Positions 18,469 through 26,608 of a stretch of DNA of 64,000 nt are shown piece after piece. Numbering within the stretch: the stretch's first letter is position 1; every line of letters starts with the position of its first letter. The stretch lies in contig JADJOD010000001.1 in NCBI GenBank assembly GCA_016713985.1, positions 124,001 to 188,000 of the forward strand. The letters are read 5' to 3'. The translations under genes and the position numbers were made by a program. The stretch comes from Lewinellaceae bacterium (lineage in GTDB: Bacteria > Bacteroidota > Bacteroidia > Chitinophagales > Saprospiraceae). Under the pieces are notes generated by a model that did no database searches, was not told the origin of the DNA, and saw nothing but the letters and a program-made list of their open reading frames with translations.

Positions 18469-20133
18469 TCACTTCTTTTCGTCGCGCAGTGCCCGCCTCA
18501 ATATTTTTCCGATGTTCGTTTTGGGCAGTTCATCCCGGAACTCCACCTGTTTGGGCACCTTATAACCGGTGAGGTTTTCGCGGCAAAAGTCGATGACCTC
18601 CTGTTCGGTAAGCGAAGCGTCCTTTTTTACGATATAGGCCTTCACCACCTCGCCCGATTTTTCGTCGGGGATACCGAGCGCGCAGGATTCGCGCACCTTG
18701 GGATGCATGGCGAGCACGTCTTCAATTTCATTGGGATATACGTTGAAGCCGGACACCAGGATCATGTCTTTTTTGCGATCGACGATTTGAAAAAATCCGT
18801 CGGGGTGCATAAATCCCACGTCGCCGGTACAAAGCCACCCGTCTTTGATGGTTTCGGCGGTAGCGTCGGGGCGTTGCCAGTAACCTTTCATCACCTGCGG
18901 TCCGCGGGCCTGTATTTCGCCCGTGTTTTCGGGTCCGGGTGGCAAAATATTGCCATTGTCGTCGGCAATACGCAAATCGGTGGATGGCACGGGCATACCG
19001 ATGGTGCCGAGGCGCATGGATTGATCGACGGGATTGACCGTCAGAACCGGGCTGCTTTCCGTCATGCCGTAACCTTCGGTGAGCTGGCAGCCGGTGACCT
19101 GTTGCCAGCGCTCCGCTACGGCGCGTTGTACGGCCATGCCGCCGCCGACCGCCGCTTTTAATCCCGAAAAATCGAGGTTGCCAAAATCGGGGTGATGCAG
19201 CAGGCCGTTGAACAGCGTATTTACTCCGGTGACGATATTGGGTTGGTGCGTTCGCCATTCCCTGATGAGTGCCTTCAGGTCGCGCGCATTGACAATCAGG
19301 ACGTTGCGCGCACCGCAATTCATAAACGCCAGGCAATTGACCGTAAATGCAAAAATGTGGTACAGCGGCAGGGGGCACAGTGCGATCACGTTTCCTTCCG
19401 GCAAGATGGGCGACAGCCAGGCCCTGATCTGGAGCATATTGGCCACGAGATTGCGGTTGGTGAGCATGGCGCCTTTGGAAACGCCGGTGGTGCCGCCGGT
19501 ATATTGCAGGGCGATGGTGTCGTCCGGGTTCGACTGGAAAGGTTTGATGGTAAATTTTCGGCCTTGTTTGAGCGTCTCGCCAAACCATACGGTGTTCGAA
19601 ATATTGTATTTAGGCACCATACGTTTGATATTGCGCACGACAAAATTGACAATCGCGCCCTTCAGCCCCAGCATTTCGCCGATGCTGGTGAGGATGACCG
19701 TTTTTATTTGCGTTTCGCCAATAATTTGCTGGAGGTTGGCGGCGAAATTTTCGGCTATCACCACTGCTTTGGCGCCCGAATCGGCAAACTGGTGGCGCAT
19801 TTCACGCGGCGTATACAGCGGGTTGGTGTTCACGAGGATCAGTCCCGCCCGCAGCGCCCCGAACAAGGCGACAGGATATTGCAGCAGGTTGGGCATCATG
19901 ATCGCAATCCGGTCGCCGGGTTCGAGCCCCCTGGAATGCAGGTAAGCGCCAAAATTTTTGCTCAGCCGGTCCAGGTCGCCAAAAGTGAGCGTTTTACCCA
20001 TGGAAATAAACGCGGGCAGGTCTTTGTATTTTTCAAAACACTCTTCCACCATAGCCATGACGCTGGCATATTTATCGGGATCGATGTTGGCAGGCACATC
20101 GTTTGGGTAATGTTGCAACCAGGGCTTTTCCAT
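18469..20133 (-). CDS. fadD: Long-chain fatty acid-CoA ligase
   Basis: A 554-residue adenylate-forming enzyme that activates fatty acids to acyl-CoA through an acyl-AMP. It shows the P-loop YTGGTTGVSKGAMLTN, GYGMTESSP, DGWLCTGDVG, the hinge DRKKDMILVSGFNVYP with the FadD signature, and the catalytic lysine near the C-terminus in PKTNIGKILRRALRDE. Length and motifs fit FadD of beta-oxidation. It is convergent with gldF. Confidence 0.93.
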   Translation of the reverse strand: MEKPWLQHYPNDVPANIDPDKYASVMAMVEECFEKYKDLPAFISMGKTLTFGDLDRLSKNFGAYLHSRGLEPGDRIAIMMPNLLQYPVALFGALRAGLILVNTNPLYTPREMRHQFADSGAKAVVIAENFAANLQQIIGETQIKTVILTSIGEMLGLKGAIVNFVVRNIKRMVPKYNISNTVWFGETLKQGRKFTIKPFQSNPDDTIALQYTGGTTGVSKGAMLTNRNLVANMLQIRAWLSPILPEGNVIALCPLPLYHIFAFTVNCLAFMNCGARNVLIVNARDLKALIREWRTHQPNIVTGVNTLFNGLLHHPDFGNLDFSGLKAAVGGGMAVQRAVAERWQQVTGCQLTEGYGMTESSPVLTVNPVDQSMRLGTIGMPVPSTDLRIADDNGNILPPGPENTGEIQARGPQVMKGYWQRPDATAETIKDGWLCTGDVGFMHPDGFFQIVDRKKDMILVSGFNVYPNEIEDVLAMHPKVRESCALGIPDEKSGEVVKAYIVKKDASLTEQEVIDFCRENLTGYKVPKQVEFRDELPKTNIGKILRRALRDEKK

Positions 20134-20276
20134 TCCTAAAATGATTGAATACGTTGAGTTGCCGGCCGGCGGGCAGGCAGGGTTGAAGCGCCAAATTACC
20201 GGTTCGGCCCGTTCAATGGATACGCTGCCGCTAAGATTTTGAAAAAAATGGAATTTTCGGGTGGAAATAATGCCCT

Positions 20277-20963
20277 TTATCTATTTTTTAGTCTTCCTAC
20301 CTCGCTATCGATATCTTTAAGGACCTCTTTATTAGCTATTTCGCCATCAAGACTGAAAATGATAAAGACCTTTCCGCCATAGATATCTTCAAACTCCTGA
20401 AAACTCGCCTTCATCCTTTCTGAAATGGAGTAGTTGCCGAAATTTGACTTTGCGGTTACTGGTTTGATTTGAATTCCAATTGCCTTTTCGCCAACGTATC
20501 CGAGATAATCTACATCGCCCGCATGGTCGAGTTCCGGCGGACTCTCTTCAAATTTGATAGAAGGATAGTGTTTCGCCAAACCATCATTGACGACCGATTT
20601 TTCCCGGATAAACCCGTCAAAGGTGCGATTTATGGTCAGGTTGTAGATATAATCGATACAATCTTGCAATGTCAGACTCCGAAACGCTTCCTGCCATTCA
20701 GGTATAACCACTTCCGTGATCTTCTCATGCAAACGGACGCCAAGTTCATTCAAACTCTCTTTGGAAATCTTGAAGGTATTCTTACCATCCGTGTAGGCAT
20801 TTTCGAAATACCATTCCTCCCATTCTTCAATCGTTTTAGGTTGACATTTTCTGATGAGCGCCATGACTGTGCCAACCTTATTCGGTCTTGAAAGTTGATA
20901 GGTTTGGCAAGCATAATTCAACACTTTTTCTTTTTTACCAAACTCTTTTGAATATTTTTTCAT
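20277..20963 (-). CDS. Type II restriction endonuclease, MjaI-family-like
   Basis: A 228-residue protein resembling the MjaI family of restriction enzymes (MjaI cuts CTAG). Seen are QLSRPNKVGTVMALIRKC, DYIYNLTINRTFDGF and a PD-(D/E)xK-like core: D in DVDYLG, then IGIQIKP with Q-x-K in place of E-x-K. It lies 77 bp downstream of a methyltransferase on the same strand, as a restriction-modification pair. The two genes are clearly AT-richer than their neighbours, suggesting transfer. Target specificity is inferred from the family only. Confidence 0.75.
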   Translation of the reverse strand: MKKYSKEFGKKEKVLNYACQTYQLSRPNKVGTVMALIRKCQPKTIEEWEEWYFENAYTDGKNTFKISKESLNELGVRLHEKITEVVIPEWQEAFRSLTLQDCIDYIYNLTINRTFDGFIREKSVVNDGLAKHYPSIKFEESPPELDHAGDVDYLGYVGEKAIGIQIKPVTAKSNFGNYSISERMKASFQEFEDIYGGKVFIIFSLDGEIANKEVLKDIDSEVGRLKNR

Positions 20964-21040
20964 CTTGGCTTACAGATTTAATTTTTGCTCATATGGTAAA
21001 CACTGCGCGTTTTTTTATCACTTCTTTCATGGTTTAGTAT

Positions 21041-22324
21041 TTAGTAATTATTAAATTTTTGTTTGTATTTAAAATCAGTTTCGTTGTCAACCAGTGCCAG
21101 TTTTTCTTTTATAAGGTGCGCATTTAAAAATGTTTTATTCTCAAGGTATAAATATGCCATTAAGTTATTGTCTCTGTCATGTTTTATTGCGTCATATTTC
21201 AAAAACACTTTTTTCCCTTTTGTTTTAGATACTAAAAACTCGTTAGCGCTTCCATTCTTTTTATGATCTTGCTTTATGCCGATAAGCCGGATAACCAGGC
21301 CGTTACTCAATCGAATTAATTCCGGGTTAATTACCTCTTTAACGGTAAAGTACTCTTCCCTTTTGGCGCTGCCATACGTATCTAATTTTGAGCCGAATTG
21401 CAATTTTTTAACGTCTATTTTTTTGTCCAATTTATGTGTATCAGCAAAAACATAAGGCAATTCTTTAACCTTGGCATTAAAATTCGAGGTTATAGAGGCT
21501 TGTTTTACAAAATCAAATTTTACATTGTCAAAAAGCGCGTTATTATCAGCGCCAAGTTTTTGCTTAATAATTGGGATAAAATCAGGGTTTATTTCATATC
21601 CGCATGAATTTCGTCCAAGGTTTTTTGCTACTAGTGCAGTTGTGCCACTGCCAAGAAAAGGATCTAAAACATTTTCCCCGGGAAAACAAAACATTTTAAT
21701 CAATCGCTTGGGTAATTCTTCCGGAAACATGGCTAAGTGGTTATCCTGACGAGCGCCGCTGATGTACCAATGCCCATTGAAATAGGTATTCCATTCTTCG
21801 GTAGTCATTACGGATTGTTCCTTTTGTTCAAGGCTTGGTTTAGGCGCTATTCCCTGTTTTTTAAACAAAAGAATATATTCAAAATCTAATTTTACGATTC
21901 CATTTCTCGGATGTGGAAAACTGCCCATAATGCTGGCTCCACCGGTTGTATTCGTTGTCGTTGTTTTCTGCCAAATAATGGAACCCATAAAATCAAAACC
22001 AACAGTTTCGCAAAACCTGATGATCTCGCTATGAATGGGAATTATCTTGTACCGACCATAATAAACTGACCTTGCGAATTGGTCGCCAATATTAATACAC
22101 AAGCGACAACCTTTATGAAGTACCCGGTAACACTCTTTCCAGGTAAGATTTAGATGATTTATATAGGTTTCGTAATCATCGTGAAACCCTATTTGGTTTT
22201 CCGTACCATAGTCTTTTAACTGCCAATAAGGAGGAGATGTTACCACTAAATGAATACTCTCATCTTTGAGTTCGCCCATTTGCCGGCTGTCTCCGTTGAT
22301 TATTTTATGATATGTACCTTTCAT
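21041..22324 (-). CDS. DNA methyltransferase with C-terminal SNase-like domain
   Basis: A 427-residue DNA methyltransferase. The catalytic motif TSPPYW (residues 29-34) precedes the SAM-binding motif DPFLGSGTT (about 220), the beta-class order usual for N4-cytosine enzymes. Residues about 330-427 (IRLSNGLVIRLIGI, KKVFLKYDA, NNLMAYLYLENK, FLNAHLIKEKLALV) look like a staphylococcal-nuclease fold. The usual DTPE and the later arginine (GR before LAY) are replaced, so nuclease activity is unlikely. The start at 22324 was chosen because the 48 residues upstream read through the neighbouring regulator gene. It should protect DNA from the endonuclease downstream. Confidence 0.85.
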   Translation of the reverse strand: MKGTYHKIINGDSRQMGELKDESIHLVVTSPPYWQLKDYGTENQIGFHDDYETYINHLNLTWKECYRVLHKGCRLCINIGDQFARSVYYGRYKIIPIHSEIIRFCETVGFDFMGSIIWQKTTTTNTTGGASIMGSFPHPRNGIVKLDFEYILLFKKQGIAPKPSLEQKEQSVMTTEEWNTYFNGHWYISGARQDNHLAMFPEELPKRLIKMFCFPGENVLDPFLGSGTTALVAKNLGRNSCGYEINPDFIPIIKQKLGADNNALFDNVKFDFVKQASITSNFNAKVKELPYVFADTHKLDKKIDVKKLQFGSKLDTYGSAKREEYFTVKEVINPELIRLSNGLVIRLIGIKQDHKKNGSANEFLVSKTKGKKVFLKYDAIKHDRDNNLMAYLYLENKTFLNAHLIKEKLALVDNETDFKYKQKFNNY

Positions 22325-22406
22325 AAAGCCTGCATTTAGAGACAAAGGTAGTTCAATTTTTTCTTCCTTTTTGATATAATTTGTTTTGCTTTTATGCGTG
22401 CAGGCT

Positions 22407-22697
22407 CTACTTATCCGAATCAAAATACGTCTGCAAATCCTTGTAAAAAGCCTCGAAAGCCGCGACACCTTCGGGAGTCAGGCGGCAAATCGTCAGCGGA
22501 TAGTTGTTTTTATACGTCTTTTCCACGCTGAGGTAGCCGGCTTCCTGGAGTTTGCCGATCTGCACGCTCAGGTTGCCGGCGGTTGCGCCGGTTTTTTCTT
22601 TGATGACGTTGAATTCCGCCTCCCGCGCCACCATCAGAAAAGACATCACTGCGAGTCGCAATTGCGACAACAACAGCGGATCAAGTCCCTTGTACAT
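22407..22697 (-). CDS. Winged-helix transcriptional regulator (MarR/HTH_34-like)
   Basis: A 96-residue winged-helix protein: SQLRLAVMSFLM, the recognition region TGATAGNLSVQIGKLQEAGYLSVEKTY and wing LTICRLTPEG. Small regulators of this kind usually act on their own operon. Its start overlaps the end of the membrane-protein gene by 17 bp, pointing to translational coupling. A palindrome upstream of the operon (23323-23341) is the likely operator. Confidence 0.85.
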   Translation of the reverse strand: MYKGLDPLLLSQLRLAVMSFLMVAREAEFNVIKEKTGATAGNLSVQIGKLQEAGYLSVEKTYKNNYPLTICRLTPEGVAAFEAFYKDLQTYFDSDK

Positions 22698-23277
22698 GAG
22701 CGCGCGATTGAAGATTTAACAGATAACCCGGCAACAGGTAGCCCAGTATGGCGGTTCCTGCTTGCACCAGCAGGTGTTGCGACGGATTCAGGAACAGGCA
22801 CCACAAAGCGCCGGCCCAGACTACAGCGGCCCCGAAAAGCAGGGGTTTGAACCGCAGTAATATGCCGGACATAAAGGTGGCAAAACCAACCAGCACAAGG
22901 ATAAAAGGGATCGGCGAAAGCCCGTTGCGAACGGCCATCGGTATCACCAGTAGCATGGAAATGCCAAATCCCAGCCAGATCAGGCCGTACCAGTCGCGCA
23001 CGATGTTCTGTACCGGCGTTTTTTTTGCCTGCCGCGATTCGCGGATCAAAGCCACCGGCACACCGATCACCACCATGACCAGCCAGGCCAGGTCGGGGCG
23101 TTCGATCGGTTGTATTTCGGAAAAATAGTAGTTGGCCACGCTGGCGATCACCACCAGCCAGCCCCACAGAAGGAAGTGAAAGCCGTTTTCGCGGAAGGAA
23201 TGTTTGGCAAGATCGATAGTCTCGCGGATCACCCGCAGACTTTCCTGCGGGGTAAGGGTTTTTTCTTCGTTTTCCAT
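22681..23277 (-). CDS. Integral membrane protein of unknown function
   Basis: About 198 residues. A polar N-terminus (TPQESLRVIRETIDLAKHSFRENG) precedes five or six hydrophobic helices (FLLWGWLVVIASVANYYF, AWLVMVVIGVPVALI, GLIWLGFGISMLLVI, FILVLVGFATFMSGILL, LLFGAAVVWAGALWCLF). The ATG at 23277 is preferred to the TTG at 23283. It is the first gene of a two-gene operon with the winged-helix regulator, a common Bacteroidota pairing. No function is assigned. Confidence 0.75.
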   Translation of the reverse strand: MENEEKTLTPQESLRVIRETIDLAKHSFRENGFHFLLWGWLVVIASVANYYFSEIQPIERPDLAWLVMVVIGVPVALIRESRQAKKTPVQNIVRDWYGLIWLGFGISMLLVIPMAVRNGLSPIPFILVLVGFATFMSGILLRFKPLLFGAAVVWAGALWCLFLNPSQHLLVQAGTAILGYLLPGYLLNLQSRAHVQGT

Positions 23278-23287
23278 GATCAAAGTT

Positions 23288-23341
23288 TAGTTTATCATTT
23301 AAATCGATGCAAAGAAATAAAATAGTTTACAACATAAACTA
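23288..23341 (-). promoter_or_regulatory. Putative operator of the membrane-protein/regulator operon
   Basis: TAGTTTA-CAACA-TAAACTA (23323-23341) is a perfect 7-bp palindrome, and another TAGTTTA half-site lies at 23288-23294. Both sit just upstream of the operon start at 23277, where a dimeric winged-helix repressor would bind. The region is also upstream of radC on the other strand. Confidence 0.5.
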
Positions 23342-23454
23342 AATTTTCGATGAAATAACTTTTCACCCGGATGAAGTCCGGTTAAATCATGTTTAAATCT
23401 TTCGTATTTTCGTTGCCTGAACCTGTGAGGTCATTAATCAACCGTTATATAACC

Positions 23455-24150
23455 ATGCCCGACGACACCTACCGCGCTATCCCTGCCTGGGCGGAAGAAG
23501 ACCGCCCCCGGGAAAAAATGCTCCTGAAAGGCAAACACGCCTTGAGCGACGCCGAATTACTGGCCATTCTTATCGGATCCGGAACCATCGGAGAAAGCGC
23601 CGTCACCCTGGCGCAACGTATCCTGGGATCGGTGGAAAACAACCTGCACGAACTCGGCAAACGCTCCCTGAAAGACTTGCAACGGTTCAAAGGGGTGGGA
23701 GAAGCCAAGGCCATCAGCATTGCCGCAGCACTCGAACTGGGCCGGCGGCGGCAGTTGTCCGACCTGCGCGAACGCCCGCGCATCACGGGCAGCCGCGACG
23801 CATACAACGTCATCGCACCCATGCTGACCGACCTGCACCACGAAGAGTTCTGGTTGCTGCTGCTCAACAAGGCAAACGAAGTTTTTGCCCGCGAACGCCT
23901 GAGCACGGGCGGTATGAGCGGTACCGTAGTGGATGTAAAACTGGCTTTTAAAGCCGCGCTTGATTCCCGCGCCGCTGCCGTCATCGCCATTCATAACCAC
24001 CCTTCGGGCAATCTTCAGCCCAGCCAGGCAGACGTGGAACTGACCCGGAAACTCCGGCAGGCGGGAATCCTGCTCGATCTGCCGCTGCTCGATCACCTGA
24101 TTGTGTCGGAACGGGGTTATTACAGTTTTGCCGACGAAGGATCGTTGTAA
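23455..24150 (+). CDS. radC: RadC-family JAB-domain protein
   Basis: A 231-residue protein of the RadC family. N-terminal helices carry a helix-hairpin-helix segment (LQRFKGVGEAKAISIAAALELG), and the C-terminal JAB domain has the metalloprotease-like motif HNHPSGNLQPSQAD with the upstream glutamate in ARERLSTGG. The molecular role is unsettled; it is linked to DNA repair or competence in some bacteria. The start at 23455 gives the usual family length; an in-frame ATG at 23389 would add 22 residues. Confidence 0.93.
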   Translation: MPDDTYRAIPAWAEEDRPREKMLLKGKHALSDAELLAILIGSGTIGESAVTLAQRILGSVENNLHELGKRSLKDLQRFKGVGEAKAISIAAALELGRRRQLSDLRERPRITGSRDAYNVIAPMLTDLHHEEFWLLLLNKANEVFARERLSTGGMSGTVVDVKLAFKAALDSRAAAVIAIHNHPSGNLQPSQADVELTRKLRQAGILLDLPLLDHLIVSERGYYSFADEGSL

Positions 24151-24245
24151 AAACGGACAATTTTTACAACCTTGCCCCTTGGCGAAAGAAAATGTTGTCT
24201 TTTCGCCTGGAATACACGTATTTAACAGAACGAAACCAGCAGGAT

Positions 24246-24665
24246 ATGAATCAAAACTTTACCCGTCTACTATGGTGGGGCGTATTCACCGGCGCCTCCG
24301 TTTTTTTCACCGGCTGCCGGTTCGGCTCGGAATGCCCCGATCTGACCGGGCATTGGACCAACCGCGAGGGGCAGTTTTTTCAATTTCAACCGGATGGAAA
24401 GGCCCTCTGGCTGATCAAATTCGGAAGCCAGTTCGACACCTTCCCCATCCGTTATTCTTACGATTGCAAACAAAAACCGGCCATTTTAGACCTGACGGGC
24501 TTCCAATCCGGGCCCTTGAACGGGAAAACCCTGTTTGGTATTCTCGAATGGACGAGCGACAGTTCTTTTCGTTTTGACGCAGAATCGGGTACCACACCCG
24601 ACGTTCGCCCGCAAACGTTCAACGTCGAACAAACGCAGGCGTATTTCCGCGAAAAATTGAAATAA
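24246..24665 (+). CDS. Small lipoprotein, unknown function
   Basis: A 139-residue protein with a lipobox-like signal (SVFFTGC, Cys at about residue 25). The mature part contains CPDLTGHWTNREGQFFQFQPDGKALW, reminiscent of lipocalin-like beta domains, and cysteines in CPDL and YDCKQK. Start 24246 is preferred to 24192 because it puts the signal at the N-terminus. Confidence 0.65.
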   Translation: MNQNFTRLLWWGVFTGASVFFTGCRFGSECPDLTGHWTNREGQFFQFQPDGKALWLIKFGSQFDTFPIRYSYDCKQKPAILDLTGFQSGPLNGKTLFGILEWTSDSSFRFDAESGTTPDVRPQTFNVEQTQAYFREKLK

Positions 24666-24682
24666 GGCGGGATGTTGCGGGC

Positions 24683-25000
24683 TTATGCCTGTGCCGTAGG
24701 TGTGCCGAAATTCATCGGCGGAACGGGTTGGTCCGATTCTTCGATCTTCCCGAATTGCATTTCGTATTTCTGTACGTTGTCCTTGAGCGCGTAAAGCAAG
24801 CGTTTGGCGTGTTGCGGCGTAAGAATAATGCGTGATTTCACCTTTGCTTTCGGCACATTGGGCATCATACGGATAAAATCCACCACGAATTCGGCGTTGG
24901 AATGCGAGATAATCGCCAGGTTGGAATACACCCCTTCAGCCACCTCTTCGGATATTTCAATATTGATGGCGGGTTGTTGCGCGTTTTTATTTTCTGCCAT
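24683..25000 (-). CDS. DUF3467 family protein
   Basis: A 105-residue cytoplasmic protein of the DUF3467 family: GVYSNLAIISHSNAEFVVDFIRMMP, KSRIILTPQHAKRLLYALKDNV, KYEMQFGKI. Function unknown; it is widespread in Bacteroidota. It is convergent with the lipoprotein gene, leaving 17 bp between them. Confidence 0.88.
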   Translation of the reverse strand: MAENKNAQQPAINIEISEEVAEGVYSNLAIISHSNAEFVVDFIRMMPNVPKAKVKSRIILTPQHAKRLLYALKDNVQKYEMQFGKIEESDQPVPPMNFGTPTAQA

Positions 25001-25039
25001 TGTTCAGTGTTAATTTAGTGAGCGGTTTTTACGGGGAAG

Positions 25040-25047
25040 CAAAGGTA
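25040..25047 (-). promoter_or_regulatory. -7 box TACCTTTG for the DUF3467 gene
   Basis: TACCTTTG on the minus strand, 39 bases before the ATG at 25000, matches TAnnTTTG. Confidence 0.5.
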
Positions 25048-25111
25048 CCGCAAAGAATCCGAAAAATACGGCGCATTCAAAAGTCAAACGCAGCGATTCG
25101 GCCTTCTTATT

Positions 25112-25132
25112 CGTTCCGGAATCGCCGGAACG
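25112..25132. terminator. Hairpin in the 25001-25377 gap
   Basis: CGTTCCGG - AATCG - CCGGAACG is a perfect 8-bp stem. It lies in a 377-bp stretch without a convincing gene, between the divergent DUF3467 and Wzz-like genes. There is no T-run; it may be a structural or regulatory element. Otherwise I see only short repeats (CGCAATGAC and ATTAATGAC) in the gap. Confidence 0.35.
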
Positions 25133-25377
25133 AGGTCGCCTGAAATGGCGGCCCGCCACCGCCACACCAACATCATTTCCGTATCATTCCGGACCTGATG
25201 TGCTCTTCGGTGGTCATTTTTTATACTTTTGCGCCTCTTTTTGTCATCCGGCGTCCGAAAGGTGCTTAAAACATTGATTTTACCCCAATGACGCAATGAC
25301 ATTAATGACGAATTCCCCCCAATCCCGCCCGCACACCAGTATTTGCCGGTTTTTGCCGGTCAACATAACCGTTTAAC

Positions 25378-26507
25378 ATGACGAACCGCGACAGCCTCAT
25401 CGGCGTTTTCAGAACTATTTACCAGTGGAGGAAAGCCATACGGAACATTTGCCTCATTACCCTTGCCGGCAGCATCGGTCTTTCATTGATGCTGGACGAT
25501 TATTTCAAAGCGACCACCATTTTTTACCCGGCCAGTCCGGAACTCGCCAATCCGGAACTGATCTTCGGTTACACCAGTCAGGTCACTCAGTACTTCGGCT
25601 CCGACCGCGATCTTGACCGCCTCGACGAAATTGCCAACGGCAGCGAGGTGGTGGATTATATGGTGAAAAAGTTTCGCCTGTACGAACATTATCAAATCGA
25701 CTCGACGTCGCTGAAGGGCCAGTTCAAGGTACAGGAGCATTTCAGAAGGTTGTATTCCGCACAAAAAACAAAAACGACGCCATCGAACTCACTGTGGAAG
25801 ATACCGACCCGAAATTTGCCGCCGAGATGGCCAATGCCGCCCGCGACAAAATCAACGATATCGCATCGCGGCTGATCAAGGGCAGCCAGGAAAGGCTGCT
25901 GGCTACTTTTGAAGAAAATATCAAACGAAAAGCCGAGGACCTTGAACTGCTCGGCGATAGTTTGCGCATCCTCCAGTCCCGCTATAATATTTACAGCGTC
26001 ACGGAACAGGGCGAACAACTCTCCACGCAGCTGTCGAAAGCCGAATCGGAGATTGTGCGGAGCAAAGCCCGCCTGGAGGTGCTGGACAATAACCCGCTCA
26101 TCCCGAAAGATACCATCCAATACATCAAAGCCAACCTGCTGGCTTACCAGCGCGAACGCCAGAGCCTGATGACGCCCGACCCCGCAGGCGACAATCTTTC
26201 GATCACCCGTTTTAACGAAGGTTTGCCCAAAGTATCGGTTCTGACGGACCTGCACTTTCAGGCGCGCAAGCAGTTGAGTTACGACAAGGAGCGGTACAAC
26301 CAGATCAAAGCGGCGTACAACACACTCATCCCCTCGCTTCAGGTCGTGGAAGCCGCCGAAACACCCCTGCTCAAAAGCCGGCCCAAACGAAGCATTATCG
26401 TTCTGTCCTCCATGCTGGCGGCCTTTCTGTTTGCCGTTTTGGGTATCCTGATCGCCGAAGCATACCGCGATTTTAACTGGAAAGAAATAACGGACGGTGG
26501 ACGGTAG
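25378..26507 (+). CDS. Wzz-like polysaccharide chain-length protein, frameshifted
   Basis: Polysaccharide co-polymerase family: an N-terminal membrane helix (NICLITLAGSIGLSLML), a periplasmic part with long coiled coil (QERLLATFEENIKRKAEDLELLG, QLSKAESEIVRSKARLEVL) and a C-terminal helix (IIVLSSMLAAFLFAVLGILIAEAY). The frame breaks at the A5 tract 25770-25774; one more A joins SAQKTK to NDAIELTVEDTDPKFAAEM. The stop codon TAG lies inside the heptamer array that follows. It probably works with the O-antigen ligase next to it. Confidence 0.8.
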
Positions 26508-26602
26508 ACGGTGGATGGTAGACGGTAGACGGCGCGCGTCCACCGTCCACCATCCACCGTCTACCATCCACCGTCTACCGTCTACCGTCCACCGTCCACC
26601 GT
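26491..26602. repeat. Inverting heptamer array, 6 + 9 units, before the O-antigen ligase
   Basis: Six units of the type TAGACGG/TGGACGG (26491-26532), a centre CGCGCGT (26533-26539), then nine units of the type CCACCGT/CTACCGT (26540-26602) in the opposite sense. The two halves are complementary and could form a long hairpin. It begins within the last codons of the Wzz-like gene, supplies its stop codon, and ends six bases before the ATG at 26609. Confidence 0.92.
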
Positions 26603-26608
26603 CCTCAC

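Noticed and set aside
22325..22468. N-terminal extension of the DNA methyltransferase
   Set aside because: It overlaps the end of the winged-helix regulator and has no methyltransferase-like sequence; the ATG at 22324 fits the family.
25084..25302. Small minus-strand ORF in the gap before the Wzz-like gene
   Set aside because: It contains the hairpin, shows no domain-like pattern, and has a composition typical of non-coding DNA here.
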